Source: Candidatus Bodocaedibacter vickermanii
GTDB taxonomy: Bacteria; Pseudomonadota; Alphaproteobacteria; UBA6184
DNA: 64,000 bases
Reading direction: 5' to 3'
Assembly: GCF_014896945.1 (NCBI RefSeq)
Contig: NZ_CP054719.1
Location: 977,153 to 1,041,152, forward strand
The stretch's first letter is position 1. Each line of letters opens with the position of its first letter. The notes under the pieces are model-generated. The model made no database searches. It had not been told where the DNA came from and saw only the letters and a program-made list of their open reading frames with translations. The position numbers were made by a program, and so were the translations under genes. This document shows, piece after piece, positions 47,637 through 56,141 of this stretch.

Positions 47637-47643
47637 GATAATC

Positions 47644-48783
47644 CTATTGATCTTTAAATAATGAATGCACGACTTTACCGTCAAAGGTCAGAATGCTGTT
47701 TTGAATAATTTCATCCTCAAAATTCAGGTGTATTGCTTTGTCTTTAATAATTAACCCTGCAAAATTAAGAATGTTTTTTGCAAATAAAGCAGATGCATCT
47801 TTTGCGATGCGGCTGGGTAAATTTAAATGACCAACAATTTTAACACCATCAATCGTTGCGATTTCACCTGGAACACTTCGCTCACAGTTGCCACCGTTTT
47901 CAACAGCCATGTCAACAATGACAGAGCCGGGTTTCATGCGACGCAACATATCCGATGTAATTAGCTTAGGGGCGGGCTTCCCAGGAATTAAAGCGGTCGT
48001 AATCACGATATCACTTTTTTCCAAAGCCTCGGCGATACGCGCAGATTGTCTCTGTTGGTAATCAGCGCTCATTTCGCGGGCATACCCCGATGCTGTATCG
48101 CCTTTTTCGCCAGAATCCACTTCGATGAACTTAGCACCCAAGCTTTCAACTTGTTCTTTTGCAGCGGCGCGCACATCAAATGCAAACACAATCGCACCCA
48201 TGCGTCGTGCTGTTGCAATGGCTTGTAATCCTGCAACACCAGCGCCCAATATCAATACTCGGGCAGGGGCAACAGTTCCAGCGGCGGTCATCATCATTGG
48301 AAATCCACGATCGTATTCGTAAGCCGCCTCAATCACAGCGCGATATCCGGCCAGGTTGCTTTGAGACGATAGAATATCCATGCTTTGTGCTCGCGTGATT
48401 CTTGGGATCATTTCCAATGCAGCCGCAGTAACGCCATGTTCGCGATAGGCCTTAATTTGTTCTGGTACATTCAATATATTCATATGGGCACAGACAATGG
48501 CGCCTTTCTTCATATACTGTAATTCATTGTGCTTACCCTCTGTCGGCAAGAATGGGCGTTGAATCTTTAGAATTAAATCAGCATTTTCAAACGTACTTGC
48601 GACGTCTTTTCCAATCTTGGCACCAACATCTTGATAGTCTTTATCTGAAACATTGATATTTTCACCGGCTCCTTTTTCAACTACAACGGCAGCACCCAGG
48701 GCAATAAATTTCTTTACTGTTTCTGGAGTCGCCGCAACTCGATTCTCAAAAGGCCTACGTTCCTTGGCTATTGCAATCTTCAT
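47644..48783 (-). CDS. pntAA: NAD(P) transhydrogenase subunit alpha, NAD-binding part
   Basis: 379 residues similar to alanine dehydrogenase. N-terminal [23 protein letters not shown], the NAD-binding [20 protein letters not shown] and the mobile-loop region [13 protein letters not shown] are all typical. It lacks the membrane part, which is in pntAB 7 bp downstream. It is the first gene of the pnt operon, with sodB last. Confidence 0.96.
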   Translation of the reverse strand: MKIAIAKERRPFENRVAATPETVKKFIALGAAVVVEKGAGENINVSDKDYQDVGAKIGKDVASTFENADLILKIQRPFLPTEGKHNELQYMKKGAIVCAHMNILNVPEQIKAYREHGVTAAALEMIPRITRAQSMDILSSQSNLAGYRAVIEAAYEYDRGFPMMMTAAGTVAPARVLILGAGVAGLQAIATARRMGAIVFAFDVRAAAKEQVESLGAKFIEVDSGEKGDTASGYAREMSADYQQRQSARIAEALEKSDIVITTALIPGKPAPKLITSDMLRRMKPGSVIVDMAVENGGNCERSVPGEIATIDGVKIVGHLNLPSRIAKDASALFAKNILNFAGLIIKDKAIHLNFEDEIIQNSILTFDGKVVHSLFKDQ

Positions 48784-48854
48784 CGCGCTTTAACACCTAC
48801 TTAATAATTATAAACTACTTTATCATAGCGTCGCTATTTGTCCAACACCCTTTC

Positions 48855-48882
48855 TTGACAGCCTAGAATTTGATACAATAAT
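48855..48882 (+). promoter_or_regulatory. Putative promoter of the OPA antiporter gene
   Basis: TTGACA (48855-48860) and AATAAT (48877-48882), 16-bp spacer, in the 219-bp divergent spacer between pntAA and the antiporter gene. It gives a leader of about 110 nt. Confidence 0.45.
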
Positions 48883-49002
48883 TTTTGATACATAAAACAG
48901 AGAGACAATACCCAACAGCAAGGGAATTACAATTAATGTTTAACCTTTGATTTTATCACTGGACAAACCGATTAAAGCTGATAAGAATGTGGTATTAAAA
49001 AA

Positions 49003-50244
49003 ATGAAACGAAAAAAACAGCATTCATTAAAGTATTGGCAGTGGCGTATCCTAATAACAATGATATTAGGGTATGCATTATTTTATCTTACCCGTCAAAA
49101 CTTATCCATAGCAATGCCCATGTTAGAAAGTAGTGAAGGATTCACCAAGCAACACATAGGATGGATTTTCACAAGCTTTTCTGTGGTGTATGGTGTCGGA
49201 AAATTTGTAAACGGTTTTGTGACTGATCGCGGCAGCGCAAAGCTTATCTTTGCAATTGGTTTAATTGGCAGCGCTGTTGTTAGCATTATGTTCGCTGCAT
49301 GGCCAGTGGTCTTTGGATTTGTTGTGCTTGCTGCAATCAGCGCGTGGTTTCAATCCATGGGGTGGCCACCTGTCGCAAAACTGATTACGCGATGGTATCC
49401 TTCATCAGAGCTTGGATCAAAATGGGGCATTACTAATGTCTCTCACCAGGTAGGCTCTGTCATTATTCTGGCTGGCGGACCCTATTTAATGACAAGTTAT
49501 GGATGGAGATCAATCTTTATCATACCTGGAATAATTGTGCTTTTGGGTGGAGTGCTTGTTTTCAAGGCCATTAGCAACCGCCCAGAAGACGAAGGGTTCC
49601 CCGCTATTATTGATGAAAAAAATGATGGCGATGCTTCAGCGCTCTCTCCAAAAGAAATTTTTATGACGCATATACTACCCAATAAATATGTGTGGTACGT
49701 CTGCCTTTCAACCTTCTTTTTATATATCGTTCGCATGGGGTTTTTCTTTTGGGCTCCGATGTTTTTGAAAGAAGTCAAAGGTGTCACTTTAATTCAAGCC
49801 GGTTGGGTAACGGCAGGGTTTGAGATTGCCGGCGCTATCGGGGGGATTGCTGCGGGATATATCTCAGATCGGTGGTTTGCACACCGTCGGGGACTAATTG
49901 GCACCTTATACATGGTCGCATTGATACTGTTTCTGATATATTTTTGGACAACTTCAGGTCAGCATTTATATGCATTAACGACCAGTACATTCTTTGTGGG
50001 CTTTTTCGTATATGGATCGCAAGTAATCACTGGAGTTTTAGCTGCCGATGTTGTTTCTAAAAAGGCCGTCAGCAGTGCCGTTGGGTTAACAGGGACATTC
50101 GGATATTTAGCCAGTTCAATTTTTTCAGGCGTAGTCATTGGCCATATATCTCATCATTATGGATGGGACGTGTGTTTTTTGTTCTTCGTTATCTCTGCTT
50201 TTCTAGGAGCAATTTTCTTTTTCCTAACATACTCTCATAAATAA
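49003..50244 (+). CDS. MFS transporter, organophosphate:phosphate antiporter (OPA) type
   Basis: 413 residues with twelve membrane helices. The opening KYWQWRILITMILGYALFYLTRQNLSIAMP, the first-loop GKFVNGFVTDR and the motif FQSMGWPPVAKLITRWYP resemble the GlpT/UhpT/UhpC group, which exchanges glycerol-3-phosphate or hexose phosphates for phosphate. The exact substrate is not readable. In an intracellular bacterium it would allow import of host sugar phosphates. No uhpAB-like sensor genes are adjacent. Confidence 0.82.
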   Translation: MKRKKQHSLKYWQWRILITMILGYALFYLTRQNLSIAMPMLESSEGFTKQHIGWIFTSFSVVYGVGKFVNGFVTDRGSAKLIFAIGLIGSAVVSIMFAAWPVVFGFVVLAAISAWFQSMGWPPVAKLITRWYPSSELGSKWGITNVSHQVGSVIILAGGPYLMTSYGWRSIFIIPGIIVLLGGVLVFKAISNRPEDEGFPAIIDEKNDGDASALSPKEIFMTHILPNKYVWYVCLSTFFLYIVRMGFFFWAPMFLKEVKGVTLIQAGWVTAGFEIAGAIGGIAAGYISDRWFAHRRGLIGTLYMVALILFLIYFWTTSGQHLYALTTSTFFVGFFVYGSQVITGVLAADVVSKKAVSSAVGLTGTFGYLASSIFSGVVIGHISHHYGWDVCFLFFVISAFLGAIFFFLTYSHK

Positions 50245-50370
50245 TGTTCGCCGACTTCGCGTCTTAGATAAAGATGTAGTGCTGTTTAATTGATTGATTA
50301 CACAAGTATGGATTGAAATCTATGTTGACTATACGCTACCTTCATAAGGTGTTTTTAGGAGATCGCGCCC

Positions 50371-51495
50371 ATGTTGAATTTAATTGACCTATGCCAAAGG
50401 CTTATTCGCTTTCAATCCACAACGCCTCAAGACGATGGTATTATGAATTTTTTAGTTCAAACATTGGATTCTCTAGGTTTTAGCTGCCATCTTTTGCCTC
50501 ATGTGGATGATCAGGGTTCGGTGGTTCACAATTTGTATGCACGTCGCGGAACCGATTCACCAAATTTATGTTTTGCGGGTCACGTTGATGTCGTTCCAAG
50601 TGGCGCCGAAAGCTCTTGGACACACCCACCGTTTGCAGGGCATATACAGGATGGAGCCATTTGGGGGCGTGGTGCGGTTGATATGAAAGGATCAATAGCT
50701 GCATTTATTTCTGCTGTAATAAATTCTGAACACAAAGGCTCCATTAGTTTTCTGATTACAGGAGATGAAGAAGGAGCTGCAACTCACGGAACTGTCAAAG
50801 TAATTGAGTGGTTAAAAGAACACAATGAAATTATCGATTTTTGCATCGTGGGAGAGCCTACCAGTGATGAAAAGTTGGGCGACACAATTAAAGTTGGGCG
50901 TCGTGGATCGCTTAGCGGAACGTTAACCGTTACGGGCGTTCAAGGGCACGTAGCCTATCCTCATAAGGCTGAAAACCCCATTCCAAATATGCTTAAACTT
51001 CTAACAATATTAAATGCGGAAACTCTAGATTCGGGATATGATTGCTTTCAACCATCAAATCTTGAAATTACGTCTATAGATGTTGCAAATGAGGCAAGTA
51101 ATGTTATTCCAGAATCCATAAGTGCGAAATTTAATATTCGATTTAATCCCAGCTTCACACAGCTTTCTTTAATAGAGCGTATTCAAGGCGCATTGAATGT
51201 TGTAGATATTTCTTATACATTAGATTTCCCGAATGGTTCAGAACCATTTCTAACCAACGATCATCCAGCCATGGAAAAACTTAGTCAGGCAATTCAAGAG
51301 GAGGTGGGGCTTTTTCCAGAATATTCTACAAATGGTGGAACGTCAGATGCGCGATTCATCAAAGACATCGCACCTGTCGTGGAGTTTGGATTGATGAATA
51401 CCTTTGCTCACAAAGTTAATGAGCACGTTTCATTAAAAGACTTAGAAACGTTAGCGCGCATTTACAAGCGGTTTATTGATTTGTATTTTGAATAA
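50371..51495 (+). CDS. dapE: Succinyl-diaminopimelate desuccinylase
   Basis: 374 residues of the M20 metallopeptidase fold. Zinc-site and catalytic motifs: CFAGHVDVVPSG, GRGAVDMKGS, TGDEEG, GEPTSDEKLGDTIKVGRRGSLSG and the C-terminal FAHKVNEHV. The enzyme makes LL-diaminopimelate for wall and lysine synthesis. TTAGGAG ribosome site. It is monocistronic here, away from dapA. Confidence 0.94.
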   Translation: MLNLIDLCQRLIRFQSTTPQDDGIMNFLVQTLDSLGFSCHLLPHVDDQGSVVHNLYARRGTDSPNLCFAGHVDVVPSGAESSWTHPPFAGHIQDGAIWGRGAVDMKGSIAAFISAVINSEHKGSISFLITGDEEGAATHGTVKVIEWLKEHNEIIDFCIVGEPTSDEKLGDTIKVGRRGSLSGTLTVTGVQGHVAYPHKAENPIPNMLKLLTILNAETLDSGYDCFQPSNLEITSIDVANEASNVIPESISAKFNIRFNPSFTQLSLIERIQGALNVVDISYTLDFPNGSEPFLTNDHPAMEKLSQAIQEEVGLFPEYSTNGGTSDARFIKDIAPVVEFGLMNTFAHKVNEHVSLKDLETLARIYKRFIDLYFE

Positions 51496-51521
51496 TTTTG
51501 CAGGAGCCCTAAGCTTATCTT

Positions 51522-52469
51522 TTAAAGTGTTTTTCCAAGGTTAACGATAGTGTTGGAAATCGAAATATCGTCAAATAGCATATCGACATAACCTTGATTT
51601 CTGTAAAAGTATTCTGCGGCTAATTCTGCGTGGGTCTTAATTGCTTTGATGTTTAGATGGTGTAACCATTGTTCAACAAATCTTAACAGATAAGACGCGT
51701 GTCCTTGTCGCTGATGTGGTGTATCCGTTGCAATCGATCGTAACACGGCAACGTCATTATCTAACATTTCAATCTGTGCAACTGTAACGATGATGGTTCC
51801 TTTGTATAGGACGAAATGATAGTGATTGTCTGCTGACAGTGTTGGATGATTAGGGTCATAGGTTATTCCTGTTGGCGCAAATAACTGCTCAGTTCTAATG
51901 CGATGATAGGTCTCCCACTCACGATGGTGAGTACAAAAATTAACGGCTATCCCATCAAAATTAGCTGCCTGTAATGTTGATTTGATGAAATCATTTTTTT
52001 CCAGAGTGTACCTGGGAAATCCCCCGTTAACACGTTCAAAGTTTATGGGATCTTGAATCAAGCGATGCTTTAATGCTTTATAGTCTAATCGTGTTTTTTC
52101 ATTGCTTCTTAAATAATCTCTAAAGCATAAATTCAAATGAATAAACCCATGATCGGGTTCTACAACATGCAAATTAACTTTTAAGGTAGGCGTATTTTTA
52201 GAAAAATAGTACCTAAGAGGTATATTAAATTCGCCCTTAAAAACATACCCAAGCTCTTGTAAAACTAAGCTGTGTGATAAATCATTTACGACGCAAAGAA
52301 TATCTATGGTGTCTTTTGCGCTTAATCCAGGTACCGCTGTGGATCCGATGTGATGAACTTGGTGACAGATATCGCCCAGAGTATTTTTTATACGATTAGA
52401 TTCATCCTCGAATTGCTTTTGCCACTCGGCGGTGTAAGGAAAAATTTCAATGTGTTTTATGGAGCTCAC
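51522..52469 (-). CDS. GrpB (UPF0157) - GNAT acetyltransferase fusion
   Basis: 315 residues in two domains. Residues 1 to ~160 form a GrpB-type nucleotidyltransferase-like domain (VHHIGSTAVPGLSAKDTIDILCVV ... FIHLNLCFRDYLRSN). Residues ~175-315 form a GNAT domain (DNDVAVLRSIATDTPHQRQGHASYLLRFVEQWL, the acetyl-CoA loop; EYFYRNQGY near the end). Both families modify small molecules or proteins; the substrate is unknown. It is in an accessory reverse-strand cluster with an acyltransferase. Confidence 0.82.
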   Translation of the reverse strand: MSSIKHIEIFPYTAEWQKQFEDESNRIKNTLGDICHQVHHIGSTAVPGLSAKDTIDILCVVNDLSHSLVLQELGYVFKGEFNIPLRYYFSKNTPTLKVNLHVVEPDHGFIHLNLCFRDYLRSNEKTRLDYKALKHRLIQDPINFERVNGGFPRYTLEKNDFIKSTLQAANFDGIAVNFCTHHREWETYHRIRTEQLFAPTGITYDPNHPTLSADNHYHFVLYKGTIIVTVAQIEMLDNDVAVLRSIATDTPHQRQGHASYLLRFVEQWLHHLNIKAIKTHAELAAEYFYRNQGYVDMLFDDISISNTIVNLGKTL

Positions 52470-52544
52470 TCTTAATGCTTTCTCTTCCTTGAGCCGTGTG
52501 TATCAATCTTTGAGCGTTCTAACTTCGCTATATTAATCCTCAGT

Positions 52545-52976
52545 TTATTGATGTATTCGATTATAAAAAGATTGGATGATTTCGTTTTTTCTAGGTCCCT
52601 TGATTGTGTATTCCGTTTGAAACTCATCCAGAGATAATATTTTTAATACTATGCTATATATGTCGTCGTTACAATAGTGAGTGTGGTGCAGTGTTAGTGG
52701 TAAATTTGGATGACTATGTGGAATGATAAATTCATGTAATAAGGATTCTTCATATTTTTCCATGATCATACGACCTGGCAAAAATATAAAATAACGAACT
52801 TGAAAGAACTCTTGTTCTTGACCATTTAACATATAGCGTCCTATTTTTGTATGTCGAGTTTTTTCATCACTTATCGGTTCAAAAATAGATGTACCTGTAA
52901 ATGAAAGATTTTCGTTTCTAGTAACTTGTTTGAAAGCATAGCGACCTGCAAGACATGATTTTAATATGTTGATCAT
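52545..52976 (-). CDS. DUF6314-like protein
   Basis: 143 residues, soluble. The pattern LAGRYAFKQVTR ... YFIFLPGRMIMEKY ... LHHTHYCNDDIYSIVLKILSLDEFQTEYTIKGPRKNEIIQSFYNR matches my recollection of the DUF6314 family (H-x-C-x-x-D-x-Y and GPRK-x-x-x-I). Function unknown. It overlaps the upstream acyltransferase gene by 4 bp, so the two are co-translated. Confidence 0.6.
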   Translation of the reverse strand: MINILKSCLAGRYAFKQVTRNENLSFTGTSIFEPISDEKTRHTKIGRYMLNGQEQEFFQVRYFIFLPGRMIMEKYEESLLHEFIIPHSHPNLPLTLHHTHYCNDDIYSIVLKILSLDEFQTEYTIKGPRKNEIIQSFYNRIHQ

Positions 52977-53596
52977 TTTCCAACCTCCGATAAAGTTTCA
53001 CGATCTGCATTCATTATGTATAGAACATTTTCTGCAATTTTCTCAATTGACCAATCCCACCATTTTAGATTAAGCAAAAAGTCTATCGTGTTATCGTCAA
53101 AGCGTTTGCGAATAAGCCTGGCAGGATTACCACCAACAATTGAGTACGGCTCGACATCGTGTGTAACCACAGAATTTGTGGCAACGATGGCGCCATCTCC
53201 GATTGTTATGCCGGGCATGATTGTTACAGAGTTCCCAAACCATACGTCGTTACCTATAACGGTGTTGCCTTTGCTATTCGGGATAAAAGGAACCTGCGGC
53301 CATTTAGATTTGAATATGATAAATGGGAACGACGAATATCCATCTAGATAATGATTGCCACCATTCATAATGAAGCGAGCGCCGGTTGCAATTTGGCAGA
53401 ATTTTCCGATAATGAGTTTGTCCCCAATAAAATCAAAATGATACAAAACATTTTTTTCAAAATTATGAATGTCTTCAGGATCATCATAATACGTATAATC
53501 ACCAACACTAATGTTTGGGTTCTTAATGATGTTCTTTAAAAAACATGTTCGTTCAGATCCGGGTATAGGAAACAAGGTATTAGGGTTTGGATGCAT
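52973..53596 (-). CDS. Xenobiotic acyltransferase (CatB/Vat type)
   Basis: 207 residues from the ATG at 53596, chosen because GAGG lies six bases upstream; the longer frame to 53695 collides with the divergent neighbour. Left-handed beta-helix hexapeptide repeats (VIGNDVWFGNSVTIMPGITIGDGAIVATNSVVTHDVEPYSIVGGNPA) and the catalytic His in NGGNHYLDGYSSFPF mark the XAT class, which acetylates chloramphenicol or streptogramins. The natural substrate is uncertain. It looks acquired, next to the GrpB-GNAT and DUF6314 genes. Confidence 0.85.
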   Translation of the reverse strand: MHPNPNTLFPIPGSERTCFLKNIIKNPNISVGDYTYYDDPEDIHNFEKNVLYHFDFIGDKLIIGKFCQIATGARFIMNGGNHYLDGYSSFPFIIFKSKWPQVPFIPNSKGNTVIGNDVWFGNSVTIMPGITIGDGAIVATNSVVTHDVEPYSIVGGNPARLIRKRFDDNTIDFLLNLKWWDWSIEKIAENVLYIMNADRETLSEVGK

Positions 53597-53727
53597 AGGA
53601 TGCCTCATGTATATGATAAAAGTACTATAGTCAATTGGTTTTACAATAACAACAGTGTTTTCGAAACTATATTGCTTCCATGGCCAATAACGCATACACT
53701 ATAATAGAAGCAACAAAGGAGCTCAAT

Positions 53728-54252
53728 ATGATGATGCCGCTTATGCCAAAATCTACCACTGCTTGGTTGGTTGATAATACCACGTTAACATTTGAACAAA
53801 TTGCCGAATTTTGCGGTCTTCATATTCTTGAGGTGCAATCGATCGCTGACGATTCTACGGGTAAAGTAACACCTTTTGATCCGATTGCGCATTCACAAGT
53901 TACACGAGAAGAAATTGTCAGGTGTGAACAAGATCCTGCTGCTAGGTTGCACATTACTGAAATGGCGGCGGAACAGCTAAAACAAAAGGGGGCAAAATTA
54001 GTGTCCCGAACGAAACGGCAAGATCGCCCAAATGGAATTTTGTGGTTGATACAACAGCATCCCAAAATATCGGATAGTATTGTTTCAAAGTTATTGCACA
54101 CAACCAAAAGTACGGTTGAATCGATTCGAAATAAATCGTATAAAAATTATACTGCATTAAAGCCACAAAATCCAGTTACCTTGGGGTTGTGTGAGCAAGT
54201 TGATCTTGACGATATTTTAATGTCGTTTGTAAATGAGGAAGTTGGAGCTTAA
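53728..54252 (+). CDS. trcR: DUF1013 cell-cycle transcriptional regulator (TrcR-like)
   Basis: 174 residues from the ATG at 53728 with AAAGGAG six bases upstream; an upstream ATG at 53680 is rejected for lack of a site and overlap with the divergent gene. The opening MPLMPKSTTAWLVDNTTLTFEQIAEFCGLHILEVQ is the alphaproteobacterial DUF1013 signature, with a second helix-turn-helix-like part (RPNGILWLIQQHPKISDSIVSKLLHTTKSTVESIRN). The Caulobacter homologue TrcR binds RNA polymerase-associated promoters through the cell cycle. Confidence 0.87.
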   Translation: MMMPLMPKSTTAWLVDNTTLTFEQIAEFCGLHILEVQSIADDSTGKVTPFDPIAHSQVTREEIVRCEQDPAARLHITEMAAEQLKQKGAKLVSRTKRQDRPNGILWLIQQHPKISDSIVSKLLHTTKSTVESIRNKSYKNYTALKPQNPVTLGLCEQVDLDDILMSFVNEEVGA

Positions 54253-54254
54253 CT

Positions 54255-54623
54255 GTGTTTGTTGAATATAATGATCAAAATGTGTTTGCAAAAATCTTGC
54301 GTGGAGAGATACCTGCAAATAAAATTAGTGAAGATGAGCATACCTTGGTATTTCATGATGCGTTTCCCAAGGCAAAAATTCACGTTTTGATCATTCCTAA
54401 AAAGCCTTACATCTCATTTCAAGACTTTTCTCATAAAGCCTTTTCTGAGGAAATTATCTCCTTTAATCGCATGATTGGAAATGTTGCAGCGTCTTTAGGG
54501 TTAGATATCACGGGGTACCGCCTTCTTACAAATCATGGGGCGCATTCTGGGCAAGAGGTGCCTCATTTCCACATGCATTTATGTGGTGGAGAGCCCTTGG
54601 GACCATTGCTGAGCAAACAATGA
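54255..54623 (+). CDS. HIT family nucleotide-binding protein
   Basis: 122 residues, starting at GTG 54255 two bases after the upstream stop. The histidine triad HFHMHLCGG is present near the C-terminus, and IFCKILRGEIPANKI-type N-terminal residues are seen as VFAKILRGEIPANKISED. HIT (HINT-like) proteins hydrolyse nucleoside phosphoramidates. Its stop overlaps the tsaB start (ATGA). Confidence 0.93.
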   Translation: MFVEYNDQNVFAKILRGEIPANKISEDEHTLVFHDAFPKAKIHVLIIPKKPYISFQDFSHKAFSEEIISFNRMIGNVAASLGLDITGYRLLTNHGAHSGQEVPHFHMHLCGGEPLGPLLSKQ

Positions 54624-55264
54624 TTCTAATTTTTGACGCCTCAATCGAAGGGTTTTCAGTTGGAGTCTTTCACTCAAATGGCGCTATGCTTCATAGCGTT
54701 ACAAACAGCACGCCATACTCACATACCGAGCTGCTTGTTCCAACGATTCAAGACGTGTTGAGTGCTGCTAGCGTAAAATTCCAAGACTTAACACAGGTTG
54801 TTACTACTAAAGGACCGGGGTCGTTCACCGGAATTCGGGTGGGTCTTGCAACCGCAGCAGGCTTGCGCACTGCTTTAAATATTCCTGTGACGACCGTCAA
54901 TACGCTGTCGGCGTTGGTGCATTCAGCAATATTTCATCACACTGTTAACACACCACATATTCATGCTGTTATCGATACAAAATGTGGTGAGTTCTACCAT
55001 CAAGGCTTTTCATATAAAGATGGCGAGATCTTGGTTGATGCGTCGCCAACCTCTGTTCCGTTGACTGAGCTTGTTTCAGTTGCCGGGCAGGGAATTATTA
55101 TCACCGATCCATCATCTGAAGCTATGCTTGAAAACATTCTGTGCATTTCAACCCCATTAACGTTGGAGGGAGTTTTGCAGGCTTCAAAAGAAAGTGGAAG
55201 CACAGATCTGCAGCCTTTATATGTACGGTCGGCAAACATCACCAACCCCAAAATACATGTTTAA
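54620..55264 (+). CDS. tsaB: tRNA t6A modification protein TsaB
   Basis: 214 residues from the ATG at 54620, overlapping the HIT gene by 4 bp. The N-terminal ILIFDASIEGFSVGVF, the HTELLVPTI segment and KGPGSFTGIRVGLATAAGL are typical of TsaB (YeaZ). It activates TsaD in making t6A on ANN-decoding tRNAs. rimI follows with an 8-bp overlap, the usual order. Confidence 0.92.
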   Translation: MILIFDASIEGFSVGVFHSNGAMLHSVTNSTPYSHTELLVPTIQDVLSAASVKFQDLTQVVTTKGPGSFTGIRVGLATAAGLRTALNIPVTTVNTLSALVHSAIFHHTVNTPHIHAVIDTKCGEFYHQGFSYKDGEILVDASPTSVPLTELVSVAGQGIIITDPSSEAMLENILCISTPLTLEGVLQASKESGSTDLQPLYVRSANITNPKIHV

Positions 55265-55697
55265 CATTCAACGGCTTGATATCAGCCACATTGCACGATG
55301 CTTGGATATTCTAACATCAAGCTTTGATTCTCCTTGGACAGAATTAAATACTGTGTTTGAGAATCCCGCCAATAGGGTTTGTGGCGTGTTTATTGAGGAT
55401 GTCGTTGTTGGATTTATCGTCGTATCAATCATCTTGGACGAATGTGAAATTTTAATGTGCGCTGTCGATCCAGAACATCACAAACAAGGTGTAGCAACCG
55501 CGCTGATTGAACATGTGTTAAATGACATAAAAGATCTTGAGATAGGGGTGATCTTTCTGGAGGTTGACATTCATAATGTGGCTGCCCAAGGATTGTATAA
55601 GAAATTTGGGTTTCAAACTGTCGGACAACGCAAACACTATTATCATCAACCCGATGGTTCATATCATGATGCAGTCATTATGCGGTTGAGTATTTGA
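55257..55697 (+). CDS. rimI: Ribosomal-protein-alanine N-acetyltransferase RimI-like
   Basis: 146 residues. GNAT fold with acetyl-CoA loop VDPEHHKQGVATALIEHVL and the terminal segment VDIHNVAAQGLYKKFGFQTVGQRKHYY, characteristic of RimI. It acetylates protein N-termini, classically ribosomal S18. It overlaps the end of tsaB. The gene may start at the ATG at 55257; the in-frame upstream extension lies in tsaB. Confidence 0.88.
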   Translation: MFNIQRLDISHIARCLDILTSSFDSPWTELNTVFENPANRVCGVFIEDVVVGFIVVSIILDECEILMCAVDPEHHKQGVATALIEHVLNDIKDLEIGVIFLEVDIHNVAAQGLYKKFGFQTVGQRKHYYHQPDGSYHDAVIMRLSI

Positions 55698-55754
55698 TTT
55701 GTTAACCAATCTCTGGCGCGGCGTGTTAGACAGGTTTATGCATTTGCAGTGAAT

Positions 55755-55957
55755 GAGAAGTTTGAAATTAGCTCTTTTGGCCTCGTGCCCGATGGGGCTC
55801 TCCGCCGTAAGACCTCGCGCCCAGTCTTACCCACGAAAAACATAAAACTTCTCCGTTTCCTTTCAAGGGGTGATACCCTCTTAGGGATTGATGAGGACTC
55901 TGTTCTTGACAGAACAATCCCCACGACCAAGGCTAAACATATGCGTTTGAATTTCTC
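55755..55957 (+). ncRNA. Rod-like structured RNA candidate, possibly 6S RNA
   Basis: The 444-bp rimI-mutL spacer folds into a long interrupted rod. GAGAA (55755-55759) pairs with TTCTC (55953-55957), then TTAGC with GCTAA, TTGG with CCAA, and CGTG with CACG. Inside are a perfect GTAAGAC/GTCTTAC hairpin (55807-55813/55824-55830), GGGATT/AATCCC (55884-55889/55916-55921) and GTTCT-TGAC-AGAAC. A ~200-nt rod with a C-rich strand (CTCTCCGCC) facing an A-rich bubble resembles 6S RNA, the sigma-70 RNA polymerase inhibitor. An 84-codon open frame here (55749-56003) is arginine-rich with no ribosome site and is not called. Confidence 0.4.
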
Positions 55958-56141
55958 AGTCCAAAGTAAGCTTTACGCACAGACCAAACAGTCCGTGAAC
56001 TAACCAACATCTTTAAACTATCAGACGATAGTTAATAAACTATGAACGCAATAAAAAATTAGATGCTCTGTCGACACATCATATTCCTGTTGCAAAATTC
56101 ACACGGTCGGTTTAAGGTGAAGTGTTCTGAGGATTATACAC

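Noticed and set aside
53597-53695. N-terminal extension of the acyltransferase
   Set aside because: The GAGG-preceded ATG at 53596 gives the usual family length; the extension overlaps the divergent trcR leader.
55749-56003. 84-codon forward frame and 64-codon reverse frame between rimI and mutL
   Set aside because: No ribosome site, Arg-rich composition, and the stretch folds into a long RNA rod, so a structured RNA is preferred.
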